A stretch of DNA of 64,000 bases from Halichoerus grypus. Lineage: Eukaryota > Chordata > Mammalia > Carnivora > Phocidae. Both the position numbers and the translations under genes were made by a program. Where the stretch lies: the NCBI RefSeq assembly GCF_964656455.1, contig NC_135713.1, forward strand, positions 190,086,187 through 190,150,186, written 5' to 3'. Shown here in pieces: positions 49,850 to 61,529 of the stretch (its first letter is position 1; the number at the start of each line of letters is the position of its first letter). Below the pieces are notes generated by a model. The model worked only from the letters and a program-made list of their open reading frames with translations, made no database searches and was not told the origin of the DNA.

Positions 49850-51336
49850 GACACAAACACAAAGGCAGCTTCGGTAGAACAGGGTGGGGTACACGAAAGC
49901 AGAAATCGCACTTCACACGTTTCGTCCTCGTTTAGACAATGAAGAGGCTGAGCGCCTCCCCCCACCTCCCACCCGCAGTGGCTGGGCAACAACCCTACCT
50001 AACTCCGCATCGGAGAGCAGGGGGAGTTACACCCCTATGCCAGGAAGTCCCCACTTTGGTTCCAGCGGCCCAGGTCCTAAACCACCCCCCCTCTCTATTC
50101 TCCTGTTCCATCTCCCCACCCGTGTAAACAAAGTTTGTGGCTGAATTTGGAAAAGCTGCCCCCCCTTGCTCTGAGAAGGCTGTGGGCCTCCCTTGACGAC
50201 GCGGGAAATGTGCTTTGATTTTTACTTTGGTCCCAGAACAAGAAACAGTTGGCATTGCCCCTCAGAGCCCTGGCTGGTAAATACCACACTTATCTGCGAG
50301 GCCGAGAAAGCTTCCCGCCTTCTTCTCCTCCACCTCCCACAGAGGAACGACAGCGCCAGAGAGGACGCGCCACAGACCCCAGGAGGCTCGGGGCTGCCCC
50401 CCCCCACCCGCGGGCACACACAGATTTTTGGCAGTGTTGCGGGCCTGGGAGGCAGGAAAACCCCAGCTCCAGCAGAACGAGGAAGGCACTGGGGGGTACA
50501 GGGGTGGAGAAGGAGTGAGACAGGGACATCCCCCCACACGCACACATGCACAGGTTTTCTGTTGCTAAGGCACTGAGAACAACTCCAGAGAACTCAGTGA
50601 AGGGTGGGGAGCCACCGGTGGGGGGGGGGGGGTGCTCTGTGTCCCTCCCACAGTTGTGACCTAGGGGAGCAGGTCTGATTCCCACCCTTGTTGTAAGAGG
50701 CAACCTTGGTTACGAGGGGCAGAAAACCCGGAGATGGAAGAAGCCCAACTGTGCTTAAGGAGATGGGAACAAGAGGACAAGGCCATGCAACGAGGCGACA
50801 GAGTTCAGAGGTGGGCACTGGTCGGCCTGGGTTGAAGGGACACGAGGGCGAGCCAGGGACATGCTGGATTCACGAAGATTGGCCCCAGATCCTGAGCTGA
50901 CGTTTCAATTCTTTGGGGGTGGGGTGGGGGTGGGGCAGGGGCAGGAGGGGGAGATGAGGCCGAGGGGGAAGCACACAGAACTGGACGGAAAGGGAACGGC
51001 TAACCTTGGCACAAAAGCAGCACAGCAGGCCCAGGGAAAGGGCGGGGGCAGGAAGCAGCCGGCCTCCCTCTGACCCTCCCTGTCCCCTTGGCAGAGCCCA
51101 GACATCCAAGTGGTCACTTCCCAACCTCTTCCGAGGGCAGGAAGGGGGGGAGGGGGCAGCCCTGCCTAAGGAGACAGAACAGGGCAGGGGAGAGGTCATC
51201 AGGACGGAGACCTTCGGGGGAGAGAGGGCAGAGCGTGATGATAGAGGGTGAAATGTGAGAGAGTCTGGTGACCAGCACAATGCGGGGCCCCCCAGCATCT
51301 CTCTTCCCGGGCCCTGAGGGTCCGCCAGCCCCCGCC

Positions 51337-54300
51337 CTAGTTCTCCTTCTCTGGTCCAGGCACCAGGAGGACTTTGCCCACATTCTTCTTCTCCTGCATC
51401 TGCCTCATGGCATCCGCCACCTGGAGAGGAAGATGAGACTCGGCTCCCAGGGCCGTCCGGTCCCCTCCAGAGAGCCAGCAGAGAGGAGCCAGCCCTCCTC
51501 TTCCCAGGAACCCCCGTCCTGGGAGCCCCGGCCTGCAGGGGTCCCGGCCCAGCCCTCCCCGCAGCCGTCCCACTCACCTTCTCAAAGGGCCACACGGAGT
51601 CGATGTGGGGTTTGATGCGGCCCTGGTTGTACAGGGCTAGGAGGCGGGCCACCACGCCCCTGACGAGCTCCACCTCACCCTCCAGGTAGCCCAGGTGGAA
51701 GCCACACACAGCGCGGTTGGCTGGCAGCAGCTGCAGAGCGCTCACGCTGAACTGGTTCCACCATGTGCGCGCCAGGGCCACCAGGTTGCGCTTGGGGCCC
51801 GTCAGCAGGTTGGCCATTCCTGCGGGACGAGGAGACGCGGCCTGTGAATCCAGGTGCCGGGCACGTCCCTGTCCCAATCCACGCTCATCTCCCTCTGTGG
51901 GCCTCTCACAATCAGTCACCCACAGCGGCGCTCGATCCCCCGCCTGCTGGCTGCCAGGCCCAAGTGGACTCCGGGCCGACTCAGAATTGCCCTCATCTTT
52001 ATTTGTCGATTTGCGTGTGTGTGTGAAACAGTTTTTCAGATGAAAATGCAGCTTGCCCAAGAAGCCCAGGAGGATAGGACAAAGGAAGGCAGACTGATGG
52101 GACTTCGCATCCGGAATAAGCCCCAAACGGGAGCACAGAAAGAACACAGAATTCAGTGTGTGTGACTCGCAGGAAAAGCAGGGAATGAGAATGACAGCAG
52201 CCCCACCCCGGAGGCAGCAATCTGAACGCGTTCCCCGGCCCGGCCTAACCCTATAACCCTGGTGCTCGCTCGGGCAGCGCAGTCCCTGGGCCTCTGCATC
52301 CTGCCCTTCAGACCCCCACCCTCTCCACCCCCAGCCCGCCAACTCACCATAGGTGACCACCTTGCCCATGGGTTTGAGCACGTTGTAGCCCTTGGCCGTA
52401 TCTGACCCCCCCAGAGGGTCCATGACGATGTCCACTCCTGTCACAGAGCAAGGCAGGGGGGAGCCAGGAACAGCATCAGGAGCCACAGATCTGGAGTGCC
52501 CCTCCCCGTCCTGGGCCATCCTGCCCCCGCCCATACCCCGACCCCACCTTTGGGGGAGATCTTCTTGATCTCCTCCACGTAGTCAGTCGTGTGATAGTCG
52601 ATGGGGTGTGTGACCCCGTTCTCCTTCAGCACCTCGTGCTTGCTGGCCGAGGCCGTCCCGAACACCGTCACGTTCTCCACCGTGCGGCACAGCTGCAGGG
52701 CGGCCATACCCACGCCCCCTGCAGCAAGACACTTCCGTGAGGCGGGGACGCGGAGCCACCCCGCCACCGCTCTCCAGTCTTGCCCCTCAAGGACTCTGCT
52801 CATCACCTTCATTGGGCCTGGGCGCATTTTGAGGCTTTCTGTCCTCACAACCAGGTCCAATATCCATGACTGGGAACTGGGGGGGAGGGTAGCTGGCAAA
52901 GGAGGGGGTGCCGGGTGAGGGGACGTCGCTTTGGATAGCACACCAGGCTGGACCTGGTGCCTGAACGTTACCACGGCAACAATACTGCAGAGGCCTCTGG
53001 GAGCCAGAGGCCGAGGCAGCCTGGTGTTGTCATGACGACCGTCCAGACAGGCTGCAGGGAAGGGGCCCGAAGGAAATCTGGGCGGGGTAAGGAGGGGGGA
53101 TAAAGGGAGGGGGCCTGTCACCTGCGGCCATGTGTACCAAGACGCTCTGGCCGGGCCGTAGATTGCCGAAGTCGAAGAGGACCATGTAGGCTGTGATGTA
53201 ATTGACCAGCAAGGCAGCGGCTTCCTCAAAGGTCATGGCCTCAGGCATCTGGAAGGTCTGGGCTGAGGGCACAGTCACCTCCTCCTGCCACATGCCTGAC
53301 CGGATCAACACCATCACCCGGTCCCCTACCTTGAAGAATGAAAGAAGAGCATCATTCAGCGCCTCGCTCATCCACCCACTGGCGATTTATGACCTTCTAC
53401 TATGTACGAGGCCCTCTTCCTAGCAATGAAGTAGCAAGAGAAGCGGGCACAGTCCTCATGCTAATCGTAATAATAATACCATGGAAAACAGTAACAACTT
53501 ACCCTTACTGAGTGCTTACCAGAGGCCAGGCCCTATTAGAAATGCTATAATAAGTTTATTACATATAAACGCTCGATTAATCCTTCCCGGCTCTTTGAGG
53601 TAGATATTGTCCTTATCTCAACTTTACGGATCTCATGCTTCACTATTGTGTAAGATCGCTGAATGCAAGAAGCTTATAGTTAGGGCAGCATGAAGTATTG
53701 TTAAAGACATCAAACTCTTTTAGTTAAAAAAATGGGCTCTGCTGTTCACTGACAGTGCGACCTTGGGCAAATAAAAACCATTTAACTTTTTTGAGCCCCA
53801 GTTTCCCTGTCTGTAAAGTAGAGCAATTATGAGGATTAAGTGGCAAAAAAATCATTTGGTAATTTTTAGCTCAACGTCTGGCACAGAATAAACAGTTCGT
53901 AGTATTAGGTAATAACAATGATAAAATGCCCGTAAAAGTCTCTGAACCGCTAGGGCTTGTGCAATCACCCCACCAGAAGCTTCTGAGCCAGCACTGGGGG
54001 CCCAGAAAACACCTTCACCCAGAGCCAGGGGGTTGGAGTGATGGACAAGGACAGCCACACAGCCGCAATCCAACAGGAAGAGCCATCCCACCCCCCCCAC
54101 CCCCCCACCCGCCCCAGCCACCTGCACAAGAGCCTCATTGCAGGAGGGAAAGGGAGCTAGGAAAACAGAATCTTTCCCTCCAGCTTAGCATCTGGGGTCA
54201 AGAGGAGGGCAGAGGAAAGGGGGCAATCTCTGGAAAAAGCAAGGCCTCTCCTCACTCTCTGAAGGCCATGGAGAGAGAAGTGTGGGTGCTATTCCAGGAC

Positions 54301-56517
54301 AATCCGGGGCTGTTGTGGTCCCTGCCAGGAATGATGGGAATTCTGTATAGAGACTTGGGATCCATGGAAAGAAGGCATGGGACTCCCACACACACCCCTT
54401 TTCATGTCCTCAAGCCCCCACACTCCATTGACAAAGAGGACTGAAGGCAGGCTGGGATCTTTCCTTGCAAGCACTGGTCTGAGATGAGGTCTGGGGAATG
54501 GAAGCATTCCACTCTAGGACTCAGGACTAGGAGACTCAGAAATAGCCCAGGACTGCTGGAAAGTGCAGTGTTCAGCCAGGGTTGTGACCAATCTGGCCCA
54601 GAACAAGGCTCACCTACCCAGGCTAAAGGCGACCCCTCAGCCCATCACAGGGCAGGGCCATGAACCCCTCCCCAGTCCAGACATCAGGAGGGAAGGAGGG
54701 CTCTCCCCACAGAATCCAGCCTCTTACATCAGGTTCTTGCCCTGGACAGGATATCCTGTATTTACTAAGCGGAAAGTGTGGGGAGGGAGGTTAGGTGGGT
54801 GGCCTTCAAACATGAACTACAATTCTCCCCCCACCCCTACCACACACACACAAAATTCCTCTTAGCACCTTCTCAAAAGTGGGATTACTCAGAAGTCAGT
54901 GGAAAGGGTGGGGCCAGAGCTGGATGGAGGCAGAAGCCCTTTAAGGAGGAGATGTTGGCATGCTCAATAAATTCAAGAATTCCAGCTCTGGGATCTGGGA
55001 CTAGCAGGTCCTGCAAGAGAAAGGCCGAGTCTGAGGGGGCCTCTCTTGCAGGGCGCTGATTCTAAAAAGAAATCCTCAAACAAATGATGTGCAAAGGCTT
55101 CACCCCAGGTCTCTCAAAAAGTTTCTCATTTGGAACTCTTCGCTGTCCGGGTTTGTGGCCAAGATTAATGATAAACGAAAGGAGAAACAGACCGGCAGAG
55201 CTGGGCCAACCTGCTCCCAGTGCCACACCCCCCCCACCCCAATCCAAATGGGGTTTCTGAGGCGAGGGTCCTCCCAGAGGAAAGCAGAGGCGTTTCCCCC
55301 ACCCCCGCCCCCCAACGGTCCCAAGGGCAGCCTGGGGTCGTGGCCCGCCGGCTGAGTCACTGGAGGAGGAGACAGTGCAGTCACGGGATACAGAGAGCTT
55401 AAGACAAAGATCCAGAGACCCAATCTCGCCCCCACCAACCCCAAGATCAGAGTGGCAGTGTAAGGCCGATGGGAGAGCGGGTGGCAGGCTCCCTCTCCTC
55501 CATGATGGGCGTGCCTCGTCTCTTCGGCCCTGCTCTGGGAGGGGCCTCCTCACACCCCCACAGACCACGGGGCTGCATGTGACTGGGGCTCTGGCAGGGT
55601 CATGCGTCCCCGCCCAACACGGACTACATAGCTCCTCAAGCTCCCTCGGGGAAAAAGGCACTAATCGGTACCCAGGGTCACAGACCACAATTACCCAGGG
55701 ATTGTTTGGTGGCAGAGGTACAGGTGTGGTTTTAATCGGGGGGGGGGTTGGCAGGGGGCGGAGGGGGGGGGGTAGTTGGTAAGGTCGTTGTGCGCATGCG
55801 CTTGGGTGCCTTATTGTGTTCCCCCCGGCCCCAAACCACCACCCACGCCGCCGCTGCTGGGCGGCGGCCACAATTAGAAATGGTTAGGGAGGGGGCGATA
55901 ACTCTATCTCCACTACCTACCCTCCAATATTAACCCAATTCCCCAGGGCCCTCGTAACACAGGCTCCTTTCCAACGCCTTCCATGCCCGTCTGCCCGGGT
56001 CAGTGCCAGTTTCCTCCGCCCGGCCACACCCCCGACCCCCGCCCACTCGAGCCCCACTACCCGGTGGCCCGGGCAGCCTCTCCCTGTCCTGCCCTGTCCC
56101 GCTCACCTTGCGGTCGTTGACTCCCTCGCCCACCGCGATCACGACGCCGGCGCCCTCCATGCCCGGAGTGAGGGGCAGCGGCGGCAGCCGGTCGTACAGC
56201 CCCTGCCGGGCCATAAGGTCGGCGAAGTTGAGCCCGCAAGCCCGGACGCGCAGCGTCAGCTGGCCGGGACCGGGGGCCGGGGACACAGCCGGCCGGCTCT
56301 GCAGCTTCACCTTGTCGTAGCCGCCGAAGCCGGTGAGCACCAGGCACCGCAGCGGCGGCGGCGGCGACGCGGCGGCGGCCCCCTCGGAAGTCGCGGATGG
56401 CTGGGCGTCGCCAGCGGCCTCGGCTTTCGGGGGCTGAGAAGAGGCGTCTTCTCCGGCCCCTGCTTCGGCCGCCGCCACCACGGTGGCCGCCTCGGCTACC
56501 TCTCTCTCCGCGGACAT
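51337..56517 (-). CDS. VAT1: Synaptic vesicle membrane protein VAT-1 homologue, 6 coding exons
   Basis: Zinc-free medium-chain dehydrogenase/reductase of the quinone oxidoreductase group, associated with membranes, vesicles and mitochondria. Coding exons on the minus strand: 56107-56517, 53122-53329, 52548-52718, 52348-52437, 51578-51819, 51337-51420. The sum is 1206 nt, giving 401 aa (human about 393). The N-terminus (residues 1-55) is a low-complexity Ala/Glu/Pro stretch and is the part that differs in length. The GroES-like substrate domain follows (CGLNFADLMARQGLYDRLPP). The NADPH-binding Rossmann motif AAGGVGMAA lies near residues 205-213, split across exons 2/3. The C-terminus is KVLLVPGPEKEN. 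The usual zinc ligands of alcohol dehydrogenases are absent, as expected for the subgroup. Exon 2 begins GTAGGGG after a CAAG acceptor, giving Val where human has Ala. Confidence 0.97.
53480..53910. repeat. Two MIR fragments
   Basis: An antisense MIR (about 53490-53630, 'cttactgagtgcttaccaga') is followed by a sense MIR (about 53720-53910, 'ccttgggcaaataaaaacca'). Both lie in VAT1 intron 1. Confidence 0.7.
55738..55773 (+). repeat. Paired G-runs in VAT1 intron 1
   Basis: G runs of 10 or more flank ttggca and cgga spacers. On the VAT1 sense strand these are C-runs. Confidence 0.8.
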
Positions 56518-56670
56518 GTCTGGGACTCCCGACGTGCGCGCAGCTGGACCGAAGGTGCACAGCTGGGGAGGGCGGGGCGCGCGTCGGGAGGAGCCGCGGC
56601 TGCGGACTGCGCGCGGGAGGGGCGGGGCCTCGCGGGCCGACTTAAAGGGCCAGGGCCACCGCGCGGGTGT
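56518..56670 (-). promoter_or_regulatory. VAT1 CpG-island promoter
   Basis: CpG-dense and GC-box-rich (ggggcggggcc near 56618), immediately upstream of the VAT1 start codon. The island continues into exon 1 as far as about 56050. Confidence 0.65.
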
Positions 56671-57779
56671 TGGCAGGAGCGCGAAAGGTGGGAGACCAGG
56701 AACGTCTGGAGAGAGACCCGCGCGAGGGCATTCTTAAGGTCATGCAGACTGCGACTTACTTTGCTTATTTATTCATAATAAGCCTTATGCAAGTTAATAT
56801 GTAAAAGGACAATCTGAAGGACGATCCCAAAACCTGAGCTTACATCAGATTTGTGGAGCCAGCCACCTGTGGACTGGAACCCAACTAAGTTGCTCCTCAG
56901 GCTCTAACTCTACCCATATGTGACTCATTCGTGTGGTCTTGCAGTGGCAACTTGGAGCAGGGAGACCGAGTCTTTAAAACTTTCCATCTGACTGTTAAAA
57001 GTTCTGTACCTCAACTTTCCCTTCTGTAAAATGGTGATGATATTGCTTGCTCTAAAAGATAAAATTAAATCGAGTGTAACCGATTTAAAGAAGCGCTTTT
57101 AAAAGGTAAAAGATGCCATGCAAACGCAAAACAGTGGTGTGATTTATCGTTAGACTCCGGATCAAGCCTTAAATGTCTCCATCAGGCCTGTCATTGTGAG
57201 CAATTCAATTTTCCTCTTCCTCCCCATCTCTGTCTCCCCGAAGTATCCACCAGAGGACGCAGCTCCCCCAAAACTTTCCACCCTGGGCTTGGCTGGAGAA
57301 ACTCAGTCCACACTTCCCTGCTAGTCCAGGCCCGCCGTTAAGCCACCCCAGCCCCAGACTAGGCCGTCCGTTGCTATGGGGACGGAAAGCCATGATGTCA
57401 CCATTGACCGGGTGGGTGTGTTGGAGTCCATACCCTCATTATCCCCAAGACTCCCTGCCGGGACGTTGAGAGAGGAGGGGTAAGACCTAACCAAAAAGAC
57501 TCCCTCCTCCTACCATCTCGCGCCCCCTCCTGTTCAGGGAGTGGATGGCTGCCCCCGCGCGTGTCCGCACTAGCACACCGGCGTGCACGCGTGGGCACAC
57601 GGAAGGCCCGAGCCTCGCGCGTTTGCCGCTTTCACCCTACCCCTCAGAACTTCGCCGAAACTCTGCCCCGCGCCCCTCTCCAAGGAAGTCAAAACAGTCA
57701 AATAAGCCCGGCTCGGCCCGCCCCAAACCTACAAGGGTTTCTCAGGTCACCCCCATGCTCTGGAATCCTGGTCCGGGCC
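56671..57779. other. VAT1-RND2 head-to-head spacer
   Basis: SINE-free spacer of about 1.1 kb between two CpG islands; a MIR fragment at about 56940-57080. The rest is unique, with a CRE-like tgatgtcacc at 57394. Confidence 0.6.
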
Positions 57780-58034
57780 CTCGGCTTCCCCGGGCCCCGC
57801 CCAGCTCCTCTGAGCCCCGCCCCTCCGGCTGCGCGGGCGGGAGGCGGGGCCGGGGGCGCGGCCGTCGGGCTGGGGGCGGGGCTGGGGGGGGGCCGCGGCC
57901 CCGGGCGGGGGCTCGGCGCGGGCCCGCGAGATGCCGGTGTCGGCGGCCGGAGCGGCTGCAGCTGCAGCGGCGGGGGAGGCGGCAGCGGGGCCCCGGAGGG
58001 GGGCTGCGCAGGGGGCCGGCGCGTAGCCGGGACT
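57780..58034 (+). promoter_or_regulatory. RND2 CpG-island promoter and 5'UTR
   Basis: Very GC-rich, with several GC boxes (ggcggggcc, gggggcgggg) between 57840 and 57890. Direct GC-rich sequence continues to the RND2 ATG at 58035. Confidence 0.65.
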
Positions 58035-60977
58035 ATGGAGGGGCAGAGCGGCCGCTGCAAGATCGTGGTGGTGGGGGACGCGGAGTGCGGCAAGACGGCG
58101 CTGCTGCAGGTGTTCGCCAAGGACGCCTACCCTGGGGTGAGGGACCCGCGTCTTGGGAGGAGGGCGCTGAGGCCGCGGGGATGGGTGATTAGGGCCCTAG
58201 GGACGGACCGATACGGGTGCCGGGGTAACCAGGGTCGAGAGAGAAGGGCTCGGAAAACCAGGGACCGAGGGAGACGTTGGGGGCTCTGGGGGACTGCAGA
58301 GGATTGGGGTGGGAGGAATTGGGGAGCAGGGTGAGATGAATGGGATTTGGGATAACCAGAGGATCCAGGAGGGGACGCTAGGGGAATGTCGGGGGTCCTG
58401 GGCATTGGAGAGGGGAAGAGCTAGGGGCTGAAGGGACCGGGAGGGGGTCTGGGAACCTAGCAGATATTCCGCTGAGGCAGCCGCTCCTGGGATCTCCCCT
58501 TTGCCCAACACCAGACCAACTTGTGTCCAGGGGCTGGGCTGGACCGTGTGTGGGAGTGAGGAAGGCATTTGTCTGGGATGAAGACTGGAGGATCTCATCT
58601 TGACCCATCCCTCTCTGCAGAGTTATGTCCCCACCGTCTTTGAGAACTACACCGCGAGCTTTGAGATCGACAAGCGCCGCATTGAGCTCAACATGTGGGA
58701 CACTTCAGGTAGCCAAGTCCCTGGGGTCACCCTGACTTCCTAGGCCCCCACCTTGCCCCTCCCTTGGCTAGACTCTTAGGCTCCAGGTAAGCCCAGCCCA
58801 TCCAATTTTAGGAGGAAGGAAAATCAATTTTCTGCTTAAAGCCGGGGAAACTGAGGCAGAGCTTGCAGAGACACAGAAATCTTGTCCTGAGAGAGAAAGC
58901 CCAGTATCCAGTCCTCTCAGCTGGATTCTGCCTACCTGGGAAAGTTGGGAAGAATGGATTTATTTTGGAACATGTTTCTTAGGAGATAGGGCTGGGTTTA
59001 GAAAAGACATTTAGAATTTCTTTGAGGGGTGGGGAACTGCTTCTATAGACTGAAGTGTAGAAATCTGAGATGTCCCAATGGGTGGGAGAGCTCTGCCCCT
59101 GCCCCTCCTCCTCCTCCAAAAAAGGGAGGAGGGTTTTTATTTTACTCAGCTCCCCTGGAGGGCTTTAGAAGATGTCTGTCAAAGCCCAGAAAGCATATGC
59201 AAAATTTTGAGAATGTCCAGAGATTTCATGAGCTTCTCAAAGACTCAGAAAAGATTAAGAATGATTACTTTTAGAGAAACCCCTAGGGAAGTGGAGAGCT
59301 GTTTTCTGCCATCTAACCTCCCCTCTCCCTGCTCCCCTCCTTGGAGAAACCCAGACTCCTTGAGGGATATTAATAATTGCTCTTTTCCATTCTCTGTTCC
59401 TAGCGTCCCTTGGCCAGGATTGGTAAGGTCTCCCATTCCCTTCCAGGCCTCCCACCCACTCAAGACCCTCATCTGTCCCCTCCCTCCCTGTCTTCTCTCA
59501 GGTTCCTCTTATTATGATAACGTCCGGCCTCTGGCCTATCCTGATTCAGATGCTGTGCTCATCTGCTTCGACATTAGCCGACCAGAAACACTGGACAGTG
59601 TCCTCAAAAAGGTGGGAGCCTGGGGAGGCAGCCTGGCTAGACTGAGGGGGACAGAAACCATGGTCCTGACACAACATGGGTCAGGAGGAGGGAGTGATGT
59701 CTGGGGCATGGTCATCAGCTGGAGAGTGTGTGAAGCTCTCGTCCTTCCCCATCCCTCTCACCCCCCCACCCCCTGCTTCCTGAAAGTCTGTCCTCAGAGC
59801 TGGATTCAGCATCTGGGGGAGATAGAGGAGGGCAGGGAGAAGTACTCAAGGGATTCCTTATCCATCCTCCGCATCTCCTTGGGTGTGGGAGCCCCAGATG
59901 GAGGGGATGGGAATGCTGCTCCAGGAGCTCAGGAGAGCCCTGTGGTCTCCTCTCCAGGCCTCTATTTCCATGAGAAAAGCCCACGTTGAATGGACAGAAG
60001 TCAGCTAAAGCAGCCCTAGTTCCCAGATGGGGGAGGGAGGGCAGATTGGTCTGTTCTCAGGAGCTAATTTGGGAAAGGGGGTGGGAATGGGAAGGTTTCA
60101 GGCCGGTAGACGCTTTATGGCGACTGAGGTAGAAGCAGGGCCCCTGACCCCACAGCCCCACCCCAGCCCTTTCCTCCCTCCCCATCTCCTACACCCCATC
60201 CTGCTTCCAGGCCAAGCCCACCATTCCTACCTTCTTGCTTGCATGGGAGAGTCCAGAGGGGTGCATGGTTTCTGCATGATGTGAGGAAGGGTGTTCTCCT
60301 GGCATGGAGCAAGGGTTCACCGTGTGCCTCCTCCTACCCCTCCATAACTGTTTTCTTCCCCCAAATAGTGGCAAGGGGAGACTCAGGAGTTTTGCCCCAA
60401 TGCCAAGGTTGTGCTGGTTGGCTGTAAACTGGACATGCGCACCGACTTGGCCACACTGAGGGAGCTGTCCAAGCAGAGGCTTATCCCTGTTACACATGAG
60501 CAGGTGGGACTCTTGACCTCTGACCTGGTCCCAGCCTAGACCTCTCACCTCTGCCCCTCTCTATCTCTGATTTGAAAACCACCCTACTTGGCTCCTCCCT
60601 TGCCCTGACCTCTGACCTCCGACCCCATCCCTTGGCCACACCCCCACGCCCTCAGACTCCCTGCCCCTCGCTGAGCTGCAGGCTAAGCCCCATAACTTCC
60701 TCCATACACTCCATCCTTCCAGGGCACTGTGCTGGCCAAGCAGGTAGGGGCTGTGTCCTACGTGGAGTGCTCCTCCCGGTCCTCTGAGCGCAGCGTCAGG
60801 GATGTCTTCCATGTGGCCACAGTGGCCTCCCTTGGCCGTGGCCATAGGCAGCTGCGTCGTACTGACTCACGCCGTGGACTGCAGAGATCTGCTCAGCTGG
60901 CAGGCCGGCCGGACCGGGGGACCGGGACCGAGAGCGAGATACACAAGGATCGAGCCAAGAGCTGCAACCTCATGTGA
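58035..60977 (+). CDS. RND2: Rho-related GTP-binding protein RhoN (RND2), 5 coding exons
   Basis: Atypical Rho GTPase of the Rnd family, with roles in neuronal morphology and migration. Coding exons 58035-58136, 58621-58708, 59502-59611, 60369-60503 and 60723-60977 total 690 nt, giving 229 aa (human 227). The P-loop is GDAECGKT (residues 14-21) and the switch II start is [11 protein letters not shown], so the usual Gly12 and Gln61 equivalents are replaced. This is the known Rnd signature of constitutive GTP binding. Guanine-specificity elements are present (CKLD, CSSRSSE). The C-terminus is long and basic, ending in the CAAX box CNLM, which predicts prenylation. The two-residue excess over human is in the basic tail ([10 protein letters not shown]). 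The promoter is very GC-rich with GC boxes. VAT1 is divergent upstream and BRCA1 is expected further downstream. Confidence 0.98.
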
Positions 60978-61508
60978 GGGGCCGGCGTGGGGCAGAGTGT
61001 AAGGAGGGGCGGTGAGGGCACAGCTGTTCCCTGCTGCACCTGACTTCCGGACCGCCTGACTCTGGTAGCGACCTCAGGGCAGGCCAAGGGAGCGCTTCTC
61101 CTGGGCAGGAGAGCTGAAGGCAGAAGGGTGTCACCATTCCCCACGTCCTCATCCCCCTCCTCCCCACAGCAAGTGGAGGAAGCCAGCGGGACAGGCATCT
61201 GGGCTGGGAGCTGGGCTGGGGAGGGGGTTGGGGAAGCAGGCATGGAGCAGTGACTTTGGTTGAGTCTTAGTCTATGAAGGGTGCCTTCCCTCCCCACCCC
61301 CGGTATCCATATCCTGGCCCTGGCTTCCTTCCCTAAGGAAAGTGTCCATTCTGTGGCCTTCCCTTTTCCTCTCCTTTCCCTTCCACAGCTGTTCTCACTC
61401 ATCCTAACCTCCAGGCAACACGCACTAAATTAAAAAGCAAGTTGAGAAGCCCCTCCCCCATCTACCCATAGTCCTAGCTCCCTCAATCCCTTCCCCCAGC
61501 TGTCCCCA

Positions 61509-61514
61509 AATAAA
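61509..61514 (+). terminator. RND2 poly(A) signal
   Basis: AATAAA about 530 bp after the RND2 stop, followed by a GT-rich element. Confidence 0.8.
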
Positions 61515-61529
61515 GCCCATGTCCATGGA

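Noticed and set aside
50870..52534. 554-aa open frame on the minus strand
   Set aside because: It runs through VAT1 exons and introns without stops because the region is GC-rich. Exon phases and VAT1 homology show it is not one protein.
57561..58334. 257-aa frame covering RND2 exon 1
   Set aside because: Its middle contains the true RND2 start (MEGQSGRCK), but the upstream part is GC-rich 5'UTR and the downstream part is intron; only 58035-58136 is coding.
59078..59989. 303-aa frame across RND2 exon 3
   Set aside because: Mostly intron; only 59502-59611 has Rho homology and it is in the RND2 model.
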